Virus record (IMG/VR): IMGVR_UViG_3300025769_001005
Location: 1-21,417 of that record
Strand: one strand, 5' to 3'
DNA: 21,417 bases
From: a virus
In this document: piece after piece, positions 14,788 to 21,163 of the stretch
How positions within the stretch are numbered: position 1 is the stretch's first letter
Layout: the number at the start of each line of letters is the position of its first letter
Notes under the pieces: model-generated
Told to the model about the DNA's origin: nothing
The model's database searches: none
What the model saw: only the letters and a program-made list of their open reading frames with translations
Program-made: the position numbers and the translations under genes

Positions 14788-16340
14788 AACGGTATTTCCT
14801 CCTCGTTATTTTCTTTTTTCATATCAGGAATATCTAGCTCCACATCTTCTATGTTCAACTGTTTTATTTTCCATAGTCTCATTCTTGTGTTCTTAACACT
14901 CCTAATAGTGTCTTCAGCATCATATTCTTCTTTTAATCTCATTGTTACCCAAGGTCTTGACTCCTTAAAATCATTTCTTTTTAAATGATCCATTAGGTCT
15001 TTGAGAGCAAAATAAGTAAATCCTTCTTCAGTATAAGATTTACCTAAAAATATATCTGCTATTGTTAGAGCCTCACCTTGATGTAAGCAAAACTCTTCTA
15101 ACAATTCTTTAAACTCACCCTTCTTTGTGACTTCCTCAGGTGGGTGATCAATAGAAATAGACTCAAATAAATCACTATATGTTTGATTCCATTCTGCTGA
15201 ACTCATATTCATGATGCCTTTATTAAGTTGTTCTAAACAAGCTTGAATAATTTTTTTATGTGTCATCAAGTCTTCTGTATTAGCTATCTCTATTCTTCTG
15301 TCATCGACATTTAAAAAATAACGAGGAGGATCAGATTTATATACTTTTAAATCGGAATAAACTGGATGATCTCTATCACCTTCACTTCCAATACCAAATT
15401 TTCTTTTTTTACAAAGTCTCTTATTACATAAAGACTCAATCGGTGGTTGAGAACAACGATACATATACTTAGGTGCACCATTACCGTCACTTTGACTTAC
15501 TTGCTTAATCACTATTAAAACTTCATCAGATTTAAGAGGAGGTGAAATATAGTTTCTGTTATACTCTTCAACTAACTCCTTGTAATTATCAGGATCAGCC
15601 TTACGATAGTATACGCCTACATTGAACAGAGCGTTATTACGTGATCCGTCAGAAACACCCTGTTCAGTTAGTATTTGTAGGCATGGAGGTCCGTCTTTAA
15701 TAACCTCGTTCTTGAAATCGGTTTTAATCGACTTGAGAGCACCAACAACGAGACTATCGTAGTGAGAAAGAAACTCTTCTAAACTTAAAGCGTTACCATT
15801 TTGATCTAATCCATATCGACTTCTTCCATGGTAAGGCAAATTAATCCAACTTCCTGTATCTCTTTTTTCTTCACCCTCTCTTTGATACAGTTCAATTTGT
15901 TTTGGAAAGACTTCAGCTTTGGGATAGCCTAGGGCTGTTGCCATTTCACTTAATTTAGTTTGCATATCCTTTGCTGTGACATACATTTTTGTAAATAAAT
16001 ATAAATGTGCTCCACCACTTTTTGATAAACACATAATTAAAGGAAACTTTTTTTGTTTTACTATTTTCAGTAAAGCTTTGTGATCAAGAGGGTAAACATC
16101 GATATCAATAACACCAAACTTACATTTGTCTTCATCATTGATAGGAACAATACCCATGGCAGGATATTCTCCTTTTAGGTGTAGTTCAAATTTTTCCAAG
16201 GTCGGTGCTTCGTGGACCGTGGTCATTTTAGCCTCTACCTTTAGCCCTTCTTGTGGCTCGTTCTTTTTATAAAAGACACCATGAGCCCTCTCAAGACCTG
16301 TAAAGACCTCTTTAAACTTCTTAATTAATTCTAATTCCAT
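14784..16340 (-). CDS. AEP-superfamily (TOTE-like) primase with SSB-type C-terminal tail
   Basis: This 518-residue protein should make primers for phage replication. The catalytic core shows the archaeo-eukaryotic primase pattern: GVIDIDV (Asp79, Asp81, metal ligands) and SKSGGAHLYLF with His112. EVFPKQIELY then TGSWINLPYHGRSRYG follow, a combination I associate with TOTE-type AEPs. A cysteine group (Cys296, Cys305, Cys310 in RCSQPPIESLCNKRLCKKRK) may bind a metal or cluster. The C-terminal ~120 residues look helical. The final residues NNEEEIPF resemble the acidic tip of bacterial SSB. GAGAGG lies before the ATG, just outside the structured gap. The GAG-GAG codons of the tail also serve as ribosome site for the downstream ABC-GNAT gene. 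It is not a DnaG or gp4 primase. Confidence 0.85.
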   Translation of the reverse strand: MELELIKKFKEVFTGLERAHGVFYKKNEPQEGLKVEAKMTTVHEAPTLEKFELHLKGEYPAMGIVPINDEDKCKFGVIDIDVYPLDHKALLKIVKQKKFPLIMCLSKSGGAHLYLFTKMYVTAKDMQTKLSEMATALGYPKAEVFPKQIELYQREGEEKRDTGSWINLPYHGRSRYGLDQNGNALSLEEFLSHYDSLVVGALKSIKTDFKNEVIKDGPPCLQILTEQGVSDGSRNNALFNVGVYYRKADPDNYKELVEEYNRNYISPPLKSDEVLIVIKQVSQSDGNGAPKYMYRCSQPPIESLCNKRLCKKRKFGIGSEGDRDHPVYSDLKVYKSDPPRYFLNVDDRRIEIANTEDLMTHKKIIQACLEQLNKGIMNMSSAEWNQTYSDLFESISIDHPPEEVTKKGEFKELLEEFCLHQGEALTIADIFLGKSYTEEGFTYFALKDLMDHLKRNDFKESRPWVTMRLKEEYDAEDTIRSVKNTRMRLWKIKQLNIEDVELDIPDMKKENNEEEIPF

Positions 16341-16353
16341 ATTAACCTCTCAA

Positions 16354-16481
16354 ATTAATAGCCTCTCCTTTAATTAAGTTGGGGCATGGTTCGAAAGGAG
16401 GCTCGAAAAAACCACACCCCAACCTATTAAGAGTGGGAATAGGAGGATAAGACCACTCTTAACTTTACGCGGGCTATTAAT
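16354..16481 (-). ncRNA. Predicted three-way-junction RNA between SSB and primase genes
   Basis: Minus-strand RNA from this gap has three long stems. The closing stem is ATTAATAGCC (16481-16472) with GGCTATTAAT (16363-16354), ten perfect pairs. Hairpin B is TTAAGAGTGG (16462-16453) with CCACTCTTAA (16436-16427), ten perfect pairs and a 16-base loop containing TCCTCCT. Hairpin A is GTTGGGG (16423-16417) with CCCCAAC (16384-16378), then GG/CC and TTCGA/TCGAA, with loop GCCTCCTT. Both loops show CCTCC, the anti-Shine-Dalgarno core. Loop A could pair with AAAGGAG at 16372-16366. The closing stem begins in the SSB stop codon, and the primase ribosome site lies just outside its other arm. It could be a cis-regulator of the primase, a processed small RNA, or an origin-like element on DNA. 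No known RNA family is recognised. Confidence 0.65.
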
Positions 16482-17323
16482 CAGAACGGTATGTCGTCAC
16501 CATTCTGCGAGGAATCCCCTTGAGGGGAACTTTTAGCATCATCCTGTGTCGGAGTGATTTCAATATCACCACTATGAATTGATTTTTCGAATTGTGTCGC
16601 ATCTTCAATTATTGTCTGAACACTCTTCAGCCCTAATTCATCAATCCATTTATTTTCAATGATGACCCAACCATGCCAAGAACCCTTTGAGTTCTTTTCT
16701 TTGACCGTAGATAATGTGTATGCACGAGCAAAGTCTTTTGGTTGATAAATTTCATCACCTTCAACACGTCTCTGATTGGACATTAATGAATTCCATGTCC
16801 TTGATTTTTTTAATTGTGTTGATTTCATTTTAATGATCGCTTTACTCCAAGAACCACCTTCTTCAAGTACGATCACATAATGTTCAGCAGTATTTTCGAT
16901 GTAGGTATCTGATTTTCCTACAAAGCGTTCTTTGTTATCATCACCTCGAACAACTTTACCTTCCATTTGGAATTTTTGAAATTGCTCTGGAGTATATATG
17001 TTAACTGGAGCTCCTGATCCTTCTCCACGCTCTGCCCATTCTACAAATCTTCTGCGATAGTAGACTGGTAAAACGGTTATGGAGTCATAAACTCTGTTAG
17101 TAACAGTATTGAAAATCTGTCCTAACTTCGCACCTTCGATATACTTACCGTCATCTTCTTCTAGCTGAGGAGCACCCTTACTTAAAATATTAAAATAAGG
17201 AATTTGATAGTCTTCAGCATCTCTCTTTGAGAGTGAGGGACCCGCCTTTAATAGACCACTTAGTGTCGCTACGTCTGTTCCCTTTTCTTGTTTCGCTACT
17301 TGCTTTTTTACTGTCTCTGTCAT
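16481..17323 (-). CDS. Probable single-stranded DNA-binding protein, 280 aa
   Basis: The ATG follows directly on the upstream TAA with AAAGG before it. The protein begins with a charged leader, then DYQIPYFNILSKGAPQLEED, beta-rich segments (YDSITVLPVYYRRRFVEWAE, EHYVIVLEEGG, SKAIIKMKSTQLKKSRTWN, WHGWVIIENKWI) and aromatic residues suited to stacking on bases. The last ~45 residues are Ser/Asp/Gln-rich and disordered, ending SSQNGDDIPF, nearly identical to the DDDIPF tip of E. coli SSB. Position next to primase and the acidic IPF tail support an SSB role. The core is not a recognisable bacterial OB-fold SSB by eye, so the assignment depends mainly on tail and context. Confidence 0.6.
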   Translation of the reverse strand: MTETVKKQVAKQEKGTDVATLSGLLKAGPSLSKRDAEDYQIPYFNILSKGAPQLEEDDGKYIEGAKLGQIFNTVTNRVYDSITVLPVYYRRRFVEWAERGEGSGAPVNIYTPEQFQKFQMEGKVVRGDDNKERFVGKSDTYIENTAEHYVIVLEEGGSWSKAIIKMKSTQLKKSRTWNSLMSNQRRVEGDEIYQPKDFARAYTLSTVKEKNSKGSWHGWVIIENKWIDELGLKSVQTIIEDATQFEKSIHSGDIEITPTQDDAKSSPQGDSSQNGDDIPF

Positions 17324-17866
17324 TTATTTACCTTTCTTGATATTGACTTTGTGTCCTACAAATACTCCAAAAGTATCCATAGGAAGTTCTTTTCCACCCT
17401 CAACCATTTCACGAATGAAACCTCTGAGAGTAGACGGTTCGACTTTAACATTTCTGTCAGTGTCTAACCCTTGGTTAGCTAAATCAGAAAAAAGATTTTT
17501 TGCTTTATCATCTTCAGCTCTACCAAATTTTACTATGACTTGATTTTTTATCAAGTCTTCATACCCATTATCACGCAACCATTCAAAAGCTTCTTCTTGT
17601 TTTTCTTTTGAAATAGTTCCTGTATAAAACGGTTTTATTTCTACGTTAGAACCGTCTTTCATTTTTATAGAAGTGACTCCACGCTCTTCAAACAACTGAA
17701 CTAAACTTTCATTTGCTTTTCGAAGAACTTCTTTTTTTACTTTTATAAGAGCCTCTAGATCTTCTACTTCTTTTTCAGCTTTCAAATAATCTTGAGAGCC
17801 TTTAGATATAGGATCAACTTCCGTTACTTGGAAATCTTTTTCCTCACGTCTTAAATTAATAGCCAT
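17324..17866 (-). CDS. Conserved phage early protein with coiled-coil N-terminus, 180 aa
   Basis: A strong AAAAGGAG site precedes the ATG. Residues ~25-65 form a likely coiled coil (YLKAEKEVEDLEALIKVKKE). Then come a short beta segment (VTSIKMKDGSNVEIKPFYTG), EEAFEWLRDNGYEDLIKNQV, VKFGRAEDDKAKNLF and a C-terminal STLRGFIREMVEGGKELPMD with FGVFVGHKVNIKK. This arrangement recurs in proteins beside replication genes of many podovirus-like phages, always of unknown function. It abuts the SSB-like gene and is presumably co-expressed, so a replication accessory role is an inference. Confidence 0.65.
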   Translation of the reverse strand: MAINLRREEKDFQVTEVDPISKGSQDYLKAEKEVEDLEALIKVKKEVLRKANESLVQLFEERGVTSIKMKDGSNVEIKPFYTGTISKEKQEEAFEWLRDNGYEDLIKNQVIVKFGRAEDDKAKNLFSDLANQGLDTDRNVKVEPSTLRGFIREMVEGGKELPMDTFGVFVGHKVNIKKGK

Positions 17867-17884
17867 GTATTACTCCTTTTTATT

Positions 17885-18232
17885 CTAATTATAAATGTCA
17901 ACTCGAATAGGAAAATAATCTTTTTCTATTCTATCGTATTTTAACATATTATATCTACCATTAGATATATTACTTACTACCGAACAAGTCAACCCTATCA
18001 ATGCTGGATCTCCAACTAAAAGTAAATAATCGTTGTCTTCAAAGTCTTTTAGAAGAGTTCTGAGTTTTCGAATAGTAGGTTGTGGAGACATTACGACCTG
18101 TTTATTTCCGTCAAACAAAATTATAACTTCTCCAAATCTTTCAGCTTGAGTGTAGTCTAACGATCTCAAAGTTCCGTCAGGATATTTTCTCATTACGTTT
18201 TGTACAATATATACTTTACTTTTTTGTGTCAT
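17885..18232 (-). CDS. Conserved phage protein, first gene of the replication operon, 115 aa
   Basis: I chose the ATG at 18232 (MTQKSKVYIVQNVMRKYPDG) over an upstream in-frame ATG at 18289. The latter would run across the divergent spacer and into the facing gene. Visible features: KVYIVQN strand, LDYTQAERFGEVIILFDGNK, VVMSPQPTIRKLRTLLKDF, then NDYLLLVGDPALIGLTCSVV, ISNGRYNMLKYDRIEKDYFP. The 'LSPxPTxRKLR ... DYLLLxGDPxxIGxxCAxxS ... GRxxxLKWDRxxxxYxP' pattern is widespread in phage early regions and has no assigned function. As first gene after the operator-like dyad it would be among the earliest made. Confidence 0.7.
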   Translation of the reverse strand: MTQKSKVYIVQNVMRKYPDGTLRSLDYTQAERFGEVIILFDGNKQVVMSPQPTIRKLRTLLKDFEDNDYLLLVGDPALIGLTCSVVSNISNGRYNMLKYDRIEKDYFPIRVDIYN

Positions 18233-18269
18233 TTTATTATATTCTCTTATATAGAATAAAATATTATAT
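18233..18269. promoter_or_regulatory. Divergent promoter/operator spacer with 11-bp dyad
   Basis: This 37-base spacer separates the start codons of the minus-strand replication operon and the plus-strand SNF2 operon. It contains TATTATATTCT (18235-18245) and AGAATAAAATA (18253-18263), an inverted repeat matching at 10 of 11 positions around a 7-base centre. TATAAT (minus strand, 18241-18236) and TATAGAAT (plus strand, 18250-18257) could be -10 boxes. With so little room, transcripts would be nearly leaderless. A repressor or activator binding here could control both operons. The exact promoters are guesses. Confidence 0.5.
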
Positions 18270-19730
18270 ATGTTAGTAGAAAAATACAAGTTTAAAACAA
18301 AGCCTATGGAACATCAATTGGTTGGTCTTGCTGGGATGATGAATTCTTTTGACAAAGATACGCCTGAGTATGCTTTGTTTATGGAAATGGGTTGTGGAAA
18401 AACAAAAGTTTTAATAGACGGTGTTTCTATATTATTTGATAACGGAAAAATAAATAATCTTTTAGTCATTTGTCCTAATGGAATTAAATATAATTGGAAA
18501 GAGGAATTAGCAAAACATTTAGCTGATCATATTGAATATGATGTTCATGTCTGGGAGGGAGCTAAAACAAAAAAAGAACAAACTGAAATTAAATCAAAAT
18601 TATTTGCTACCGATAATAAATTAAAAGTCTTAATTATGAATATAGACTCTATCATTACAAAGAATGGAAGTTCTATCGCTGAAAAATTTACTTACACTGA
18701 CAAAACTTTAATGTGTGTTGATGAGTCTACTATTATTAAAAACGGTTCAGCTAAAAGAACAAAGAGATGTATTAAAATTGGAACATATGCGAAGTACAGA
18801 GTTATCTTAACAGGATCTCCGATTACTAAGTCTCCTGAAGATTTATATTCTCAATGTGCTTTTTTAAACGAGGATCTTTTAGGTTTTAGTTCTATTTATA
18901 CTTTTAAAGCTAGGTATTGCGATCAAATGAAAATGAGTTTTGGTGGAAGAAGTTTTAATAAAGTAACTGGATATAAACGCTTAGATGAACTGACAGAGAA
19001 AATTAGAAATTTTTCTTATCGAGTCACGAAAGATGAAGCGTTGGATTTGCCTGATAAAATTTATTTAAAGAGACGTGTACCGATGACCGATAATCAATTG
19101 AAAGCTTATGTGATGATGAAAAAATTAGCCTTAGCTGAAATAGAGGGAGAGCAATTAACAACAGCCACGTTGATCGCTCAATTGAAAAGACTTCATCAAA
19201 TAGCCTGTGGTTATATGACAACAGATGAAGGAAACTTAATCGACTTTTCAGAAAATAGAGTCAAAGAGTTGATTGATACAGTTGAAGAGAGTGGTGGAAA
19301 AATAATTATTTGGTGTTCTTATAGACATAACATTAAAACTGTTATTAACGCTCTTGATAAAAAATATGGAAAAGGATCAGCAGAAGGTTTTTATGGTGAA
19401 ACACCTTCAACAGAAAGACCTAAAATTTTAGAAAGGTTTAAAAATCCTGATCATCACATGAGATTTTTGGTTGGACACCCACGAACTGGTGGCTATGGAC
19501 TAACTTTAAATATAGCAAGTACTATGATATTTTATTCTAATGACTATGATCTCGAAATACGAGAACAAGCTGAAGCTAGAAATCATAGGATTGGTACAGA
19601 GAAGAAAGTAACATACGTTGATCTTATCTGTGAGGGAACGGTAGATGAAAACATTATCAAAAGTCTTCGTTCTAAAATTAACATCGCTACAAAAATAATG
19701 GGCGAAGAATTTAAGGAGTGGTTAATATGA
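18270..19730 (+). CDS. SNF2-like superfamily 2 DNA helicase/translocase
   Basis: A 486-residue ATPase, a minimal SNF2 core. Motifs: N-terminal Q-like KPMEHQLVGL; motif I FMEMGCGKTKVLID; Ia LLVICPNGIKYNWKEEL; motif II LMCVDESTIIKN (DEST instead of DEAH, followed by the IKN typical of SNF2-like phage helicases); motif III VILTGSPITKSPEDLY; motif IV KIIIWCSYRHNIKTV; motif V TGGYGLTLNIAST; motif VI EQAEARNHRIGTEKKVTYVD. The ATG at 18270 has no Shine-Dalgarno sequence and sits 7 bases from the dyad, so translation may be leaderless. Enzymes of this type remodel DNA-protein complexes or translocate on duplex DNA, and phage homologues usually lie in replication or recombination regions. It heads the rightward operon. 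Confidence 0.93.
   Translation: MLVEKYKFKTKPMEHQLVGLAGMMNSFDKDTPEYALFMEMGCGKTKVLIDGVSILFDNGKINNLLVICPNGIKYNWKEELAKHLADHIEYDVHVWEGAKTKKEQTEIKSKLFATDNKLKVLIMNIDSIITKNGSSIAEKFTYTDKTLMCVDESTIIKNGSAKRTKRCIKIGTYAKYRVILTGSPITKSPEDLYSQCAFLNEDLLGFSSIYTFKARYCDQMKMSFGGRSFNKVTGYKRLDELTEKIRNFSYRVTKDEALDLPDKIYLKRRVPMTDNQLKAYVMMKKLALAEIEGEQLTTATLIAQLKRLHQIACGYMTTDEGNLIDFSENRVKELIDTVEESGGKIIIWCSYRHNIKTVINALDKKYGKGSAEGFYGETPSTERPKILERFKNPDHHMRFLVGHPRTGGYGLTLNIASTMIFYSNDYDLEIREQAEARNHRIGTEKKVTYVDLICEGTVDENIIKSLRSKINIATKIMGEEFKEWLI
19081..19090 (+). repeat. Third occurrence of the CGATGACCGA decamer
   Basis: The decamer, preceded by AC as at 3796, encodes part of VPMTDNQ in the SNF2-like gene. The frame matches that of copy 1 (PMTEN), so protein-level coincidence may explain this shorter match. 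Confidence 0.3.
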
Positions 19731-19912
19731 TATTAAGTCCTAATCGTGAAAAAATAGATCACAGAAAATTAAAAGAAGCTTGTGAATGTTTTAATGAATT
19801 AATTAAAATGCAAGAGAGTTTAGATAAATACGAAAAGTGGGCCATGGCCAATATTGTACATGAGACTGCTTTAGAGTTAGCTGAAACAATAACGGAGAAA
19901 CTAAAAGAATGA
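19727..19912 (+). CDS. Small helical protein coupled to the SNF2 gene, 61 aa
   Basis: The ATG at 19727 overlaps the helicase TGA as ATGA and has AAGGAG (19713-19718) upstream; an in-frame GTG at 19718 is less likely. The product is MILSPNREKIDHRKLKEACE followed by two predicted amphipathic helices (CFNELIKMQESLDKYEKWAM, VHETALELAETITEKLKE). It contains one CEC pair. No family is recognised. Confidence 0.6.
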   Translation: MILSPNREKIDHRKLKEACECFNELIKMQESLDKYEKWAMANIVHETALELAETITEKLKE

Positions 19913-20100
19913 GAAACAGAAAAGTTTTTCCTATAGAGAGATATCATCTAAAGTTATTAAGTCTTTATCAAAGACAGTTAAAAAAATGGAGGAATGATAT
20001 TGACAATTGGAATGATAAAAATTTGAAAATGACAGAGAGCAGAATTAAATCTGTGGAATTTTTAATTAATAAAAATTATAAATATTATGTGGGGTTTTAA
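19909..20100 (+). CDS. Small basic protein, 63 aa
   Basis: The start again overlaps the previous stop as ATGA. The sequence is basic and aromatic (MRNRKVFPIERYHLKLLSLY, QRQLKKWRNDIDNWNDKNLK) with a long helix and a Tyr/Lys-rich end NKNYKYYVGF. Nucleic-acid binding is possible from charge. No family is recognised. Confidence 0.55.
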   Translation: MRNRKVFPIERYHLKLLSLYQRQLKKWRNDIDNWNDKNLKMTESRIKSVEFLINKNYKYYVGF

Positions 20101-20259
20101 ATGAAACACAAACCTATTTATGAATATACAGATAAGAGAATGTCTGTTCAATATGCCTTAGAACAAGAAAAGAGAAAAATAAATAGATTAAAGGCTGATA
20201 AAATTTTGACTAAAAATTATTTTACAAATTCAAAGGAGAATAAAAATGAAATATCATGA
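20101..20259 (+). CDS. Small basic ORF, 52 aa
   Basis: The ATG follows directly on the preceding TAA, and the TGA lies 14 bases inside the methyltransferase gene. The product MKHKPIYEYTDKRMSVQYAL then EQEKRKINRLKADKILTK is highly charged and helical. Only a weak GTGGGG site precedes it. Its last codons overlap the ribosome site of the methyltransferase. It fills an otherwise empty 145-base gap in a gene-dense region, which supports it moderately. Confidence 0.45.
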   Translation: MKHKPIYEYTDKRMSVQYALEQEKRKINRLKADKILTKNYFTNSKENKNEIS

Positions 20260-20878
20260 AATTCCTGGGTGGTTTAATGGCCATGAAGAATATGACAAAG
20301 CTGTTGATTATTGCCCTACTAATGGAAAAATTTTAGAGATTGGTTGTTTTTACGGAAGATCAACTAATTATATGTGCACAAATATTGTAAACACATGGAG
20401 AACTGACCTCAAAGTATACGCTTTAGACACGTTTAGGGGCTCCTCAGAGCATAGTTTTATTCGTTCTGCTATAGGTAAGGACGGAACGTTTAAAGAGTAC
20501 ACAGAATCTAATTTAAAACAGTTTATTGACTCAGGTATATTGGAGCTCATCGAAAGTCGTTCTGATAATCCAGAAGTTATTAATAGATTTGAAGACAAAT
20601 ATTTTGATGTAATTATTATAGACGGAGCACATGAATATGACGCTGTTTTGGATGATATTGATAATTGGTGGCCTAAACTTAAAAAAGACGGAATTATGCT
20701 TTTTGATGATATGTATATGAAATCAGTTTCTGAAGCAGTGAGTAAAGGTCTAAAAGATAGAGTTCCGACTTATTCTGTCATGCAAGGACGAGAAGCCTAT
20801 GGCATCGCCTATAATAGTGAAGATCAATCAAAAGCTAAAAAATACCATAAAGTAGTCCCTGAAGATCATTTTAAATAA
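20246..20878 (+). CDS. Class I SAM-dependent methyltransferase (Methyltransf_24 type), 210 aa
   Basis: AAAGGAGAATAAAA before the ATG is a strong ribosome site. Motif I KILEIGCFYGRSTNYM (28-43) gives the SAM-binding glycine loop, and KVYALDTFRGSSEHSF supplies the acidic residue at the end of strand 2. FDVIIIDGAHEYDAVLDDID with WWPKLKKDGIMLFDDMY is the motif IV region, where IDGxHxYxxVxxDI is characteristic of Methyltransf_24 and TylF-like small-molecule or sugar O-methyltransferases. No target-recognition domain or DNA N-methyltransferase (D/N)PPY motif is present, so DNA methylation is unlikely. The substrate is unknown; virion glycans or a nucleotide are possible. Confidence 0.8.
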   Translation: MKYHEIPGWFNGHEEYDKAVDYCPTNGKILEIGCFYGRSTNYMCTNIVNTWRTDLKVYALDTFRGSSEHSFIRSAIGKDGTFKEYTESNLKQFIDSGILELIESRSDNPEVINRFEDKYFDVIIIDGAHEYDAVLDDIDNWWPKLKKDGIMLFDDMYMKSVSEAVSKGLKDRVPTYSVMQGREAYGIAYNSEDQSKAKKYHKVVPEDHFK

Positions 20879-20914
20879 TTGAAGTATTTCTCATTTAGAA
20901 ATAATATTCTAAAT

Positions 20915-21163
20915 ATGAAAAAATCTTTAGAGGATAAAGTTGAAATAGAGTGGATAGACGCATACGAAATGGAAAGTGGTTGGCATGACTTGGAAGACGC
21001 TGAAAAAATCACACCTCCCACGGTCTTTAGCATGGGTTACATGGTTAAAGACACGAAAGAATATATCATCATCTGTGCTGACAAGGGTCGCAAAGGCGAC
21101 TCTGATTGTGGTCGTATTCAAGTTATTCCGAAACCTTGGGTTAAAAAAATAGATTTACTGTGA
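20915..21163 (+). CDS. Small conserved phage protein, 82 aa
   Basis: The first ATG is at 20915; an in-frame TTG at 20879 directly after the methyltransferase stop would add 12 residues. Neither has a clear ribosome site. The sequence KVEIEWIDAYEMESGWHDLE, DAEKITPPTVFSMGYMVKDT, KEYIIICADKGRKGDSDCGR, IQVIPKPWVKKI fits a small beta-rich family frequent in marine phages ('VEWxDx...W.DLED...PxxxxxxGYLVxDxxxYIxI'). Its function is unknown. Confidence 0.6.
   Translation: MKKSLEDKVEIEWIDAYEMESGWHDLEDAEKITPPTVFSMGYMVKDTKEYIIICADKGRKGDSDCGRIQVIPKPWVKKIDLL

Noticed and set aside
16354-16481. tRNA or tRNA-like gene in the structured gap
   Set aside because: The closing stem is ten pairs, only two hairpins branch from it, and there is no T-loop sequence or CCA-type acceptor layout.
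18233-18289. N-terminal extension of the 115-aa protein to ATG 18289
   Set aside because: It would cross the divergent dyad and overlap the SNF2-like gene start; the conserved pattern begins at MTQKSKVYIVQN.
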